Of a stretch of 64,000 nucleotides of DNA, positions 8,596 through 16,895 are shown piece by piece. The DNA lies in contig NZ_BCXH01000004.1 in assembly GCF_001895005.1 (NCBI RefSeq), forward strand, positions 62,001 through 126,000, written 5' to 3'. The notes below the pieces were generated by a model. That model was not told the origin of the DNA, searched no databases, and was given only the letters and a program-made list of their open reading frames with translations. This DNA comes from Rhodococcus yunnanensis NBRC 103083 (GTDB taxonomy: Bacteria > Actinomycetota > Actinomycetes > Mycobacteriales > Mycobacteriaceae). The position numbers and the translations under genes are program-made. Positions within the stretch are counted from its first letter, which is position 1; every line of letters starts with the position of its first letter.

Positions 8596-8903
8596 TACCG
8601 TGGCTCCCGCGCGAAGTACGAGGCCGCTTTTTCAAGAAGGCTGCCTCTGCCCGAAGCTCACGATTCTCGCGTTCGAGCTGGTTCAAACGGGCGCGTTCGG
8701 TGAGCGTGAGATCTCCGTCGGCACCACCGCCCTGTGTTTCGCGGTACTTGGCAAGCCAGCGTCGCAGGCTGTCGTCACCGACCCCGGTAGGCCTTGGCGA
8801 CTGCGCTGATCGGCTTGGACGACTCGATGACCTCTCTGCACAGCTCATCTTTGAACTCCGCCGAGAACGATCTCCGTGATCTGCTCATGCTGGTCGGACT
8901 CAT
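8555..8903 (-). pseudogene. IS3 OrfA, frameshifted
   Basis: From the ATG at 8903 the frame encodes a typical OrfA N-terminus (SRRSFSAEFKDELCREVIES, PISAVAKAY), then stops early because of one extra C near 8787. The continuation (GVGDDSLRRWLAKYRETQGG, then a leucine-zipper segment RLNQLERENRELRAEAAFLK) is in the neighbouring frame and ends at 8555. The helix-turn-helix is thus split, so the element probably cannot make a normal OrfAB transposase. Confidence 0.8.
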
Positions 8904-8946
8904 TTCAGTAGATCCCTATCCTAAGCGAGTCCAATGTCCGAAATCC

Positions 8947-9413
8947 GTGGGCCGATCAGATCCCAGATTGAATCGATAGCGGTTCGATACGTACGCGCAC
9001 CTGCTGGTGACCCCGCCGCCGCTCCTTAGAACCGCTGATTTACTTCAAGTGACGCGCCCTCGTCTTCCATGGCCCTGGCATGACGGCCAGGGGAGAGACA
9101 TCAGCACAAACACCACATTGGCGCATCTCACACACGGTGCATCGACACGGGATGAGCCAAATTCCGTCAACACCGGTTGACGGTGCGGTAACTGCGTTTT
9201 GGGTGCGCAGTAGCGCCAACCATCTGAGGTGTAGTCGCATCCGGTTCGCGGTTGGCAGGCGTGACCGCAGCCGAGTCGCGTGTGGTGCATATTGTGTTGC
9301 AGGTGAACGAAAGCATCGCGAAGTGGACTGTGCCGAAAGGGTGGTGGCGGCGATCGGAGGCTGTACACGGCCGATCTCCGAAGCCATCACAGTCACGGGC
9401 AGGCGCCGTCGAC
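8947..9413. other. 467-bp region without a recognised gene
   Basis: No gene is supported. The frame of the following DUF4132 gene is open from 9252, but that stretch is basic and atypical, so it is treated as upstream region. The promoter of the DUF4132 gene should lie here. Confidence 0.35.
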
Positions 9414-12400
9414 ATGGCGGGTTTCGACGATTTCGTGACTCGCCAGACTGACCATTTCCGCACGGTTCTCGAACATCCCGCGACGGCACCAGATCTGTGT
9501 GAAGCCGGCCTCGATTTCTTGACTGCCCGAGATGCGAGTGACCCACCGTCTGCGTTGGCAGCAGGGGCTGCCTGGTTCGTTATGACCGACCAACCACACC
9601 TGCCGATGCGAGAGCCTTTCGCGCTGGCGCTGGCCGAGCGCTACGCCGCCGGGTTCGCTGCGCAAGCACTGGTCTCGGCGGCCTCGTTGACGTTCGACTA
9701 CCACCCAGATCCGCGGGGCAATCAGTACCCGTCCAGCAGGTCGCTGGGTCACCGCGCCGTCAACGATCTGATCAACGTGTGGATTTTCGAGCCGCACTCC
9801 CGGATCCGAACCTTGCTTGCTGCCTTCGACTCACACGACTATCGACAAGCCGTGGCAGACGTCAGCGGCCTTCGTGGACAGGGCATGGCGTCGAACATTG
9901 CCAGTAGCTTCCTGTTTCCCACCGAAAAACACTGGTGGCAGAACGATCTGGCGTACACAGCATCTTTGGACTACGACGTCTACGGGATCCACTATGCGAT
10001 GGCGTTGCTCTCCTGTGTGGATACACCGGCGGACGTGGAATCGCTGTTCGCCATAGCGCCCGAGCGTGAGAAGGCAGTGTGGCTCATCGGACAACGCATG
10101 AACCTGATTTCGAGCATGTGCGTCAACGTCGGGCCCGGCGTGGAGCAGTATGTGGGTGAGTTGTTCGACGGTAACGTCACCGCAGCCCACAAGAAGCGCT
10201 TGGCGATGATGCTCGCCGAGTTCGACACCGACGACGGGTTCGCCGCGCTGTTGGCTCGGTCGGAGAAGAAATATGTCGAACCCGCGCTGCTGCACGCCTG
10301 CGCGTCATCGCCGGACCGGGCAGGGCGACTGCTCCCGGCGGCCACAGGTGTGGTCGCTCGCCGCCTGGCCGAGGAACACCGGCGCGTACACGCCGTCGAC
10401 GACACCAGCGCAGTGGTGTCATCGACGCCCGAAGAGGCACGCGTCCGGGCGACCCTTCCTACCGTGCTCGTCGACCCGCCCTGGGAAACGATCACCGTCA
10501 CGGGTGACCCACAGGTTCTCGTCGGCGACACCGTCCAGCGTCCACTGACAGTGCGTTGGGAAGAGGGCGAACGTGAAGACTACGCAACGAGCGGTGAGCC
10601 CTACGTGCCGTGGATGAGCCACACCGAGTCATGGCAGGGAAGAGTCGATCGAATCAAACAGGACACCTACTGGGGCTTGGAGACACTCGCCTATGCACCC
10701 GAAGAACTGATCAGGCCGCTGCTCACGTCGCTGCCGATGCCTCGATCGGTGTGGTATCCCGAACGAGACTTGCGCAGGATCTTGGGCCGATTCGACAACG
10801 AGGGAGCCCAGTTCGTCGTCGATGTGGCGACCGCGAAGCCTGCCCACGCAGCGCACGTTCTGATGCCGATAGACGGCACCGTCGTCGCGGCATCGATGTC
10901 GAAGTGGCTGGCCTCGAAAACGCTGCGCGGCACCGCTATCGCATGGTTCGACCGGCACATCGGTACTGCTGCCGACGATCTCATCGCTACCGCTGTCGGC
11001 CCACTCGGGCAAGAACGCCTGCAGGCGCGGCGGGCTCTGCGCTTCCTGGACCGCAGCGACCACCGCACCACAATTCTCGCCGCCGCCCGCGAGCGCGGCG
11101 CCGACACCGAATCGGATATCACCGCACTGCTAGACACCGACCCGCTCCTTGAATTGCCGACCTCGATGCCGACGCTGCCGACATGGATCGAACCAGCCCT
11201 GTTGCCACCGATCCTGACTACCGCAGCAGACACGGTTCCGGCACCCGAGGTGGCCAATTTTTGCTCGATGCTGGCGATTTCACGCATCGACTATCCCTAC
11301 GCAGGCCTCGCGATCGCCGCGACCGCCCTGGACTCCGAATCCGTCGAACAGTTCGTGCTGGGGCTGTTCGAGCGCTGGCAACGTGCCGGTCACCCCGAAC
11401 AACAAGGGTGGATTCTCGACGCACTCGGGATCGTCGGCACCGACGAGACCGTCCGGACACTGACGCCGCTCCTACTCCGATGGCCACTGCAGTCCGCTCA
11501 CCGCCGCGCCGACATGGGCCTGACCGTCCTCGCCGCGATCGGAACCGATACCGCCCTGAGCGCGTTGTGGCGGATCGCTCAAGGCTTACGGTTCCCGGCG
11601 TTGAAAGCGAAGGCCGAAGCCCACATCGAGCGCATCGCCGACGAGATGGGATTGACCCCAGACGAACTCGCCGACCGCCTGGTCCCGGACCTCGACCTCA
11701 CACCCGACGGATCACTGGACATCGACTACGGAACCAGGACATTCGCCATCCGGCTCGACGCTCGCCTGCAGCCGATCATCATCGCCGGGGACGGCACGAT
11801 CCGTCGATCTCTGCCGCGCCCCGCTGCCACCGACAGCGAGACAGCCCGGGACAGCTATCAACGCTTCCTTCGATTCCGGAAAGTACTCACCCCGATTGCG
11901 GCCGAGTTGATCGAGCGGTTCGAAGACGCCATGATCACACGCCGGTCCTGGCCGTTGGCCGACGTGCGAGCGCACCTGCTGACCCACCCACTGACGTCGA
12001 TCATCTGTCGAGGCGTGATCTGGCAGGTAGACGACGGCCGTACCTTCCGCCTCACCGACTTCGGTGCCGCGGTCGATAGCACCGATGACGAGATCGCTGT
12101 TGCGGTCGACGCTCACGTGAGCATCGCGCACCCTGCCCAATTCGAAGACCCGATGCTGCCGTGGCGTGCAACAACCGCAGAACACTTCGAGGTGCAGCCG
12201 TTCGCACAGCTAACGCGCCGCGTCTTCACTCCTCGAGAAGCTGAAGCGTTGACATCGTCCTACACCAACACGAAAACCAGCACCGAAGAACTGCTGGCTA
12301 TGTCCAGCCGGGGCTGGCGCCGAGAAGCGCCCCAGGACAAGGGCGCCCAGATCGCCCTGCACAATTATCGCGGCCACAGCGTCGTCGCGACGATCATGGT

Positions 12401-12584
12401 CTATCCCGGCTTCAACATCGTAAACCCGACGCAATGGGCTACCCAGCGCATCGTCCACGTCAGCCTCACCGCCAACACCCCGGACCCCGTCGAACTCTCC
12501 GAACTCGCTCGCGATCTCGCAACCATCAACGTCGCCGCGCTCACCGGAGACGAACCCGAGCTGGAAGGCTTCGACTCCATCTGA
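9414..12584 (+). CDS. DUF4132 domain protein (1056 aa)
   Basis: A large cytoplasmic protein. The N-terminal two thirds are Ala/Leu-rich helical repeats of HEAT-like character (DALGIVGTDETVRTLTPLLL, GLTVLAAIGTDTALSALWRI). The C-terminal ~270 residues carry the DUF4132 signature: MGLTPDELADRLVPDLDLT, the beta segment LDIDYGTRTFAIRLD, FRKVLTPIAAELIERFEDAM, and RGVIWQVDDGRTFRLT. No signal peptide is present. The ATG at 9414 (AGFDDFVTRQ) is preferred to 9252 because the extra 54 residues are unlike the rest. DUF4132 occurs in MolR-like proteins and in MoxR/VWA-associated gene sets, but no such partner is present here. It is the main cargo of the island; a stress or defence role is only conjecture. 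Confidence 0.85.
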   Translation: MAGFDDFVTRQTDHFRTVLEHPATAPDLCEAGLDFLTARDASDPPSALAAGAAWFVMTDQPHLPMREPFALALAERYAAGFAAQALVSAASLTFDYHPDPRGNQYPSSRSLGHRAVNDLINVWIFEPHSRIRTLLAAFDSHDYRQAVADVSGLRGQGMASNIASSFLFPTEKHWWQNDLAYTASLDYDVYGIHYAMALLSCVDTPADVESLFAIAPEREKAVWLIGQRMNLISSMCVNVGPGVEQYVGELFDGNVTAAHKKRLAMMLAEFDTDDGFAALLARSEKKYVEPALLHACASSPDRAGRLLPAATGVVARRLAEEHRRVHAVDDTSAVVSSTPEEARVRATLPTVLVDPPWETITVTGDPQVLVGDTVQRPLTVRWEEGEREDYATSGEPYVPWMSHTESWQGRVDRIKQDTYWGLETLAYAPEELIRPLLTSLPMPRSVWYPERDLRRILGRFDNEGAQFVVDVATAKPAHAAHVLMPIDGTVVAASMSKWLASKTLRGTAIAWFDRHIGTAADDLIATAVGPLGQERLQARRALRFLDRSDHRTTILAAARERGADTESDITALLDTDPLLELPTSMPTLPTWIEPALLPPILTTAADTVPAPEVANFCSMLAISRIDYPYAGLAIAATALDSESVEQFVLGLFERWQRAGHPEQQGWILDALGIVGTDETVRTLTPLLLRWPLQSAHRRADMGLTVLAAIGTDTALSALWRIAQGLRFPALKAKAEAHIERIADEMGLTPDELADRLVPDLDLTPDGSLDIDYGTRTFAIRLDARLQPIIIAGDGTIRRSLPRPAATDSETARDSYQRFLRFRKVLTPIAAELIERFEDAMITRRSWPLADVRAHLLTHPLTSIICRGVIWQVDDGRTFRLTDFGAAVDSTDDEIAVAVDAHVSIAHPAQFEDPMLPWRATTAEHFEVQPFAQLTRRVFTPREAEALTSSYTNTKTSTEELLAMSSRGWRREAPQDKGAQIALHNYRGHSVVATIMVYPGFNIVNPTQWATQRIVHVSLTANTPDPVELSELARDLATINVAALTGDEPELEGFDSI

Positions 12585-13078
12585 AATCGCAGCCGGCCTT
12601 CTTCCGCCGCTGTCATCGACCGCCTCGAAATAAACTGAATTTACGTCCTCGTGACGATCACGATTGGGATTTGTCAGGGTTTCTTGACGGTGCGGAAATG
12701 TCGCTTTGCTTACCGTCCGCTCGGAAGGGACGTAAATGGTGGATCGACAGATCGTGCTCGCGAGTGGTTGCCCCGATGTGGAGAGATCGCGTCGTCGTTA
12801 TTTTCCCGGGACGAACAATCGACGTTCGTTGACACAGATTCTGACCCCGATGGATTCGTGTTGATGACCGAGCTGAGTTTCGGGTTTGGGTTCGCAGTCC
12901 GTGCCGATACGGTACGGACCGTGCTCGTCCAAGGTCGTCCGGCCAACTGTTCTCGTTGACACGAGAGTGACACATCTGGGTACGTACGGGGGTGGATCGG
13001 TCTGAACGCCGATGTACGAAAAGGGCTGTGAGACAACGATAAGTGGATCCACCTGAGTCCACTAGATTGCAACCTTCC
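12585..13078. other. island right end, non-coding
   Basis: No gene is supported. The long complement frame crossing this stretch is read-through of the integrase remnant across the att-like site. It contains the half copy TTGACACAGATTCTGAC (12829-12845) and the full repeat copy 3 (12956-12983). Confidence 0.45.
12956..12983 (+). repeat. TGACAC-type direct repeat, copy 3
   Basis: The element TTGACACGAGAGTGACAC plus ATCTGGGTAC, 95 bp inside the right att-like repeat. It has two TGACAC units 11 nt apart and is closest to copy 2 (24/28). Together with the half copy at 12829 it could be an integrase arm site. Confidence 0.45.
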
Positions 13079-13124
13079 GGACTTAAAATCCGCACAGTGT
13101 CGGTTCGAGTCCGACTGGGGGCAC
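13079..13124 (+). repeat. attL/attR-like tRNA 3' half, right copy
   Basis: This copy matches 3915-3960 in 45 of 46 positions. It has anticodon-loop bases CTTAAAA, a T-arm with TTCGAGT loop, acceptor strand TGGGGGC and a following ACCA. The 5' half of the tRNA (expected GCCCCCA acceptor strand and D-arm) is not upstream. If the loop is read normally the anticodon would be UAA (Leu), yet the variable loop is only ~5 nt, unlike class II tRNA-Leu. It is therefore treated as an att footprint, not a functional tRNA. Confidence 0.7.
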
Positions 13125-13129
13125 CATGG

Positions 13130-13529
13130 AAGTCCAGGTCAGGCGGTTGAAAGTCATTTACTTGACCGTTCTCTCTCGATCCAGTCCGCAGTGAGTCCGC
13201 AGTAGGTTTGATGAACTCTCTCGCCGCGCTGTCGAATGCGACAGCGACACTGTCGAGGTCATCTGCGCACAGGTGGCCGTAGAGATCGAACGTCAGGATT
13301 GCGGACTTGTGTCCGAGCATCCGCTGTACGGACTCTGACGTTCGGCCTGCCTGAATCGCGAGTGACGCTGCTGTGTGGCGGAGTTCGTGCGGGATCAAGT
13401 CAGGGATACCGATCGCGCTCGCTGCCTTGTCGAAGGCCCACCGATACTCGCCGAGGGAAGATGTCCGCCCTTACGACTCGGAAAGACCAGTGAAGTCGGC
13501 GTCAGCTCACCGATGTGCGTGGCGAGACG
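13130..13529 (-). pseudogene. phage-type integrase remnant (C-terminal third)
   Basis: The complement encodes the end of a tyrosine integrase: THIGELTPTSLVFPSRKGGH, then after a one-base deletion in a C run near 13456 EYRWAFDKAASAIGIPD, and the catalytic boxes PHELRHTAASLAIQAGR and LGHKSAILTFDLYGHL (HxxR, H and Tyr nucleophile). Everything N-terminal is missing. The frame runs on without a stop through the tRNA-like repeat, giving the artefactual tail APSRTRTDTV. The int gene next to the att site suggests that a second, now decayed element lay on the right side of this repeat. Confidence 0.75.
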
Positions 13530-13769
13530 CTCGTGCAGCGGAGACAACCCTCTCGATCTGTGCTTTTCGCGCCGCATGATCGTTCCCCTTCCGCGCGGCC
13601 CACGCGCCACGAATGTTGTCGAACGTCGCGATCAGGCCCACCGAACACGCGAGCAGAATCGGTACCCAGATTGGCGGTTCGTGCCAACCTGCTCAGCTCG
13701 AAAGACTGGACAGACTCGTCGAAATGTACCCTGACCCGTTCCAGTACAACTACCTCGGAAGTTGATGTG

Positions 13770-14279
13770 ATGGCGAAGAAGTTCATCCCTGTCCGGGAGC
13801 GACCGGAGTATGTCGAGCTCCAAGCCAACCAATCGTTCCGGTCCTGGCTCGCGATGCAGGAGGCGGTGATGGATTTGGAATTTTTCCTTGTCGACGATCC
13901 CGACCTCGCGCAGCACAAGTTCACTCGGGAAGGGTTGGTGCGGGCTGAGTCCCACCTCCTCGATCGCCACCAGGACAAGAGGTCCGCGTTCTCCGACGTG
14001 CACCTCACGATCACGATGAGGTACGTCTACTTCATCGGTGAGACATTCCGCCGAGCGACGGAGGGGAGATGGGTCGCGCTCCCGCCCGATCCTCCGCAGC
14101 GGGGCCCAGCCTCGGCGATCGATGCGGAGTTCACTCCCGCTTTCTACGTCCCGCAGGACTACCTCGGCGTCGCGCTGACCCGCCGGACTGGGAAGGAGAT
14201 CACCTTCGTCTACGACATCGCCGTGCGGAAGCACGAAGAATGGGTGGCGTCGGGTCGGAAGCCGAGCACCGGTCGGTGA
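13770..14279 (+). CDS. hypothetical protein (169 aa), tandem paralogue 1
   Basis: The ATG at 13770 (MAKKFIPVRERPEYVELQAN) is chosen over an upstream frame of shadow composition. The protein is about 45% identical by eye to the next gene. Shared blocks are PEY-x-x-x-Q, SW-x-x-MQEA, LxExxx-DxPxLxxHxxTREG, and YFIGETFRRATEGRWVA. No export signal, metal site or catalytic motif is evident. The conserved Arg/Glu/Trp block suggests a structured surface. I do not recognise the family. Its position right of the att-like repeat makes it accessory. Confidence 0.6.
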   Translation: MAKKFIPVRERPEYVELQANQSFRSWLAMQEAVMDLEFFLVDDPDLAQHKFTREGLVRAESHLLDRHQDKRSAFSDVHLTITMRYVYFIGETFRRATEGRWVALPPDPPQRGPASAIDAEFTPAFYVPQDYLGVALTRRTGKEITFVYDIAVRKHEEWVASGRKPSTGR

Positions 14280-14339
14280 GCATGGCAGATCCGACAGGTC
14301 AAGCAGTAAGCTGCCAGTTCACGGCAGTGAGGGGTGACG

Positions 14340-14843
14340 GTGGCAGGTTCGAGAGGCCCGATCAGGGAGACGCCGGAGTATCGAGACGCACAGTCCGATC
14401 CCCGGTTCACCTCCTGGGTGACGATGCAGGAGGCGGCGATCGAGCTCGAATTCATCGTCGCTGACGTGCCGGAGCTGAAACCGCACCTGTACACCCGCGA
14501 GGGGATAGTCCTCGCAGAACACGCTGCGCTGGAACGGTTCCCGGGCTGGCGGGACGCGTTCGCCGGAGACAACCTCACTGTCGCGATGCGTTTCGTCTAC
14601 TTCATCGGTGAGACGTTTCGCCGCGCGACGGAGGGGCGCTGGGTCGCAGTCCCTCAGGCTCCGCCGAAGACGGGCGCTCTCCAGGCGATCGACGTCCAGT
14701 ACAAGTCCGGTTTCCACAACCCGGCCGACATGCTCCAGATGGCGCTGGCGCAGCGGAGCGGCGACAGGATCGTGAAGGTGTTCGACTACGCGATCGAGGA
14801 CCACCAGAAGTGGGTCGACGCTGGTCGGCCATCGCGAACATGA
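14340..14843 (+). CDS. hypothetical protein (167 aa), tandem paralogue 2
   Basis: A paralogue of the preceding gene, starting 60 bp after its stop, in the same orientation and of almost equal length. Two GTG candidates exist: 14334 and 14340. The second has GAGGGG at 14329-14334 with 5-nt spacing and is preferred. It shares YFIGETFRRATEGRWVAVP with paralogue 1, while the N-terminus and the region after residue 110 differ. Tandem divergence of this kind is seen in immunity-like or phage-related gene pairs, but nothing here proves that. Confidence 0.6.
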   Translation: MAGSRGPIRETPEYRDAQSDPRFTSWVTMQEAAIELEFIVADVPELKPHLYTREGIVLAEHAALERFPGWRDAFAGDNLTVAMRFVYFIGETFRRATEGRWVAVPQAPPKTGALQAIDVQYKSGFHNPADMLQMALAQRSGDRIVKVFDYAIEDHQKWVDAGRPSRT

Positions 14844-14920
14844 TCGGAACCCGAACCAAATCATCGGGAGAATGCTTGTCACAGAATCCACTTCCGTGAG
14901 GCCCTGGTCAGGGCAAACGG

Positions 14921-15458
14921 TTGGATGGGGGACCGTGCATTCGACACTTCATGCAGATGACGACCGCCCTCAGGGGTGAACGCTGCGTGTCCGCAAGGCT
15001 CCGTCGTTTCTCGCTCCGTTACGGTGATGGGGACGATCCGCTGACGGTCGGACGGCGCTTCCCTGCCGATTCCTTCGATCTCGCTGTGCAGAACGGCATG
15101 CTGGTCAAGACCGCCGCTGGCGACGTGCACGACGCCATTGACGGAACAAAACCGGTCCTCGCACGAATCGTAGATCGACTTGAACAGCATCTCGAAATCC
15201 CCGATTCAGACATTGCGGACCTGACCCAACGTGGAGGCGATATTCGTCAATCACCGACGATGACAATAAGAATTTGAAGGATCTACGCCCCTTGGTTGCC
15301 GGGCTGTGGCCGCCAACGAGCCGGGGCAGTGGCAAACTCTCGCACGCATCCTTAACGACTCCGACCCACCACAGTCCGCGGATCTGAAGACCTGTCACAG
15401 CATGCTGAGGGAAATCAAGAAACGGCATATGGTGAAGACACCGGCGGACGCGCATTAG
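14921..15458 (+). pseudogene. degraded ORF of unknown function
   Basis: One frame to about 15250 gives plausible helical sequence (HDAIDGTKPVLARIVDRLEQ, HLEIPDSDIADLTQRGGD). A different frame carries the plausible end from about 15306 (GQWQTLARILNDSDPPQSAD, then REIKKRHMVKTPADAH, stop 15456-15458). Between them the natural-looking peptide DDDNKNLKDLRPLVAGLW is in the third frame. This three-frame pattern suggests a frameshifted small regulatory or phage-like gene. No family was recognised. Confidence 0.3.
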
Positions 15459-15608
15459 CCAGCAGCCGATTCACGCAAGTACACCTCGGGTCGAGGGTGT
15501 CGCCGCACTATCTCACCAAACGCCAACTTGGAGTGCAGGTCACGTCAGAGATAGACCTCATTGCAGTGCTGGCGCTCGATACTGCGCGGCTGGACACCGC
15601 CCATCTGG

Positions 15609-15627
15609 TTAGCTTAGGCTAAATTTC
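15609..15627 (+). promoter_or_regulatory. IdeR/DtxR-type iron box upstream of SIP gene
   Basis: TTAGCTTAGGCTAAATTTC matches the IdeR consensus (TTAGGTTAGGCTAACCTAA) at 14 of 19 positions, including the central TTAGGCTAA. It ends 23 bp before the likely GTG start at 15651, a position suited to iron-dependent repression. Confidence 0.75.
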
Positions 15628-15650
15628 GTACCGAGGGGATGAGGTATCAC

Positions 15651-16541
15651 GTGGTGATCAAGAGAGTGCAGCGCTTCTTCTATGCCGAGGTGGTGAGGAC
15701 GGCGCGCATCTCGCCCTCGCTTGTGCGAGTCGTATTCAGCGGTGATGGATTGCCTGACTACACGTCCAACGGCACTGCGGACGAGTGCGTCTCGCTGTAC
15801 TTCCCCGGTGACGGCGAAGACAGGCCGCCGGCGATGACCGAGAAGGAGGGCGACTGGGCGTATCACGACATCGACGAACCCGAGCATCGCAACTATACGG
15901 TTCGGAGCTGGGACGCGACCGCCAAGGAAATGTCGATCGACTTCGTCGCTCACGAGGGCGGAATCGCGGCGACGTGGGCCCTGACGGCGGCACCCGGCGA
16001 TGTCATCGGACTGTGGGGGCCACGAGGATGGTACGACCCGCCGACGGGCACGCGTTGGCAGCTGCTCGTCGCAGACCTGACCGGGCTTCCGGCTCTGTCT
16101 CGAGCCATCGAAGAGCTGCCGGACGGGTTCCCGGTTCGGGCGATCGTCGAAGTCCTCGACGAAGGTGACAAAATTCCGATCGAGACGAATGCGGACCTGA
16201 GCATCGAGTGGCTTATCGGCGGAAACGGGCAGGGGCCGTCGCGGCTGGCTGACGCCGTGCGCGACGAGCCGCTTCCGGACGGACCCTTGTACGTGTGGTT
16301 TGCCGGAGAGGCGGCCGCGAGCCGGGCGGTGCGCAAGTACCTGCGCACAGAGCGCGGATTGAGCAACGCGCAGTTCGAAACCATCGGATACTGGCGCGTT
16401 CGCGCTGAAGAGTGGCTGCACAAGTACGAAGCGGTCGAAGACCGGCTTCACAGCGAGTATCAGCAGTTGATCGACGCCGGAGTCGACGAGGCAGACGCCG
16501 AGAACCGCTGGGAGGACATGCTCGAAGAAGCCGGGCTGTAG
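15651..16541 (+). CDS. siderophore-interacting protein (SIP/ViuB-like, FAD)
   Basis: A cytoplasmic flavin-dependent ferric-siderophore reductase family member, 296 residues. It has an N-terminal FAD-binding barrel with the flavin motif NYTVRSWD (near residue 75), the DxxxHEGG-x-AxxW loop (DFVAHEGGIAATWA), the GPRGWY segment and a C-terminal SIP domain (WFAGEAAASRAVRKYL, YWRVRAEEWLHKYE). The GTG at 15651 with GATGAGG 6 nt upstream is preferred; an in-frame ATG at 15639 is possible. An IdeR box precedes it, and the iron-uptake genes follow, so iron-limited expression and intracellular iron release are inferred. Confidence 0.88.
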   Translation: MVIKRVQRFFYAEVVRTARISPSLVRVVFSGDGLPDYTSNGTADECVSLYFPGDGEDRPPAMTEKEGDWAYHDIDEPEHRNYTVRSWDATAKEMSIDFVAHEGGIAATWALTAAPGDVIGLWGPRGWYDPPTGTRWQLLVADLTGLPALSRAIEELPDGFPVRAIVEVLDEGDKIPIETNADLSIEWLIGGNGQGPSRLADAVRDEPLPDGPLYVWFAGEAAASRAVRKYLRTERGLSNAQFETIGYWRVRAEEWLHKYEAVEDRLHSEYQQLIDAGVDEADAENRWEDMLEEAGL

Positions 16542-16757
16542 CTGCCCCGTCGCTACTTCGTCCGTCGACCGGTCGTCCGGACAGTTCGGTGACGCCCGTT
16601 GCGTCCATTGCCGTCAGTACTGCCGAGTCGTCGGACGCGGTCCACTGGCGGATGAGCTTCTGGTGCGGGAACCGGCCCCGGGCCGGACCGGATGTGGAAG
16701 GACCGTCTTGCTGGATGTCGCGTTCGGCGATCGCGCATCCAGGCGAACATGCGGGCT

Positions 16758-16776
16758 GAAGGTAGCCTAGCCTTAA
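16758..16776 (+). promoter_or_regulatory. IdeR/DtxR-type iron box upstream of the uptake operon
   Basis: The complement reads TTAAGGCTAGGCTACCTTC, a good match to the IdeR consensus core TTAGGCTAA with matched flanks. It lies 120 bp before the lipoprotein gene start at 16896. With the box at 15609 it makes both transcription units of this iron locus likely IdeR targets. Confidence 0.75.
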
Positions 16777-16895
16777 CTCGATTTCCTTGCTACCCTCCGG
16801 TGCGAAATGTCCGCATCACGAGCCGAACCTGCCGGTGACTGTGTCTGCGAACGTTCGACCGACCCGCACTTCTGATGTACACGAGAGGAACCTCG

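Larger units (their letters stand above)
7679..8946 (-). mobile_element. IS3-family insertion sequence (~1.27 kb)
   Basis: Terminal inverted repeats GGATTTCGGACA (7679-7690) and its complement (8935-8946) bracket an orfA/orfB pair on the complement. Similarity continues a few bases inward. The length fits IS3-family members. No clear target duplication is visible, so the exact outer bases are uncertain by 1-3 bp. A slippery A5G run at 8627-8632 lies where orfA passes into orfB, as expected for programmed -1 frameshifting. orfA carries a separate disabling indel. Confidence 0.85.

Noticed and set aside
12658..13398. A complete 246-residue protein
   Set aside because: Only the first ~85 codons are integrase; the rest is read-through of the tRNA-like repeat and non-coding island DNA (tell-tale APSRTRTDTV).
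14879..15190. 103-codon leftward frame
   Set aside because: It opposes a plus-strand region with better coding character; no recognisable features.
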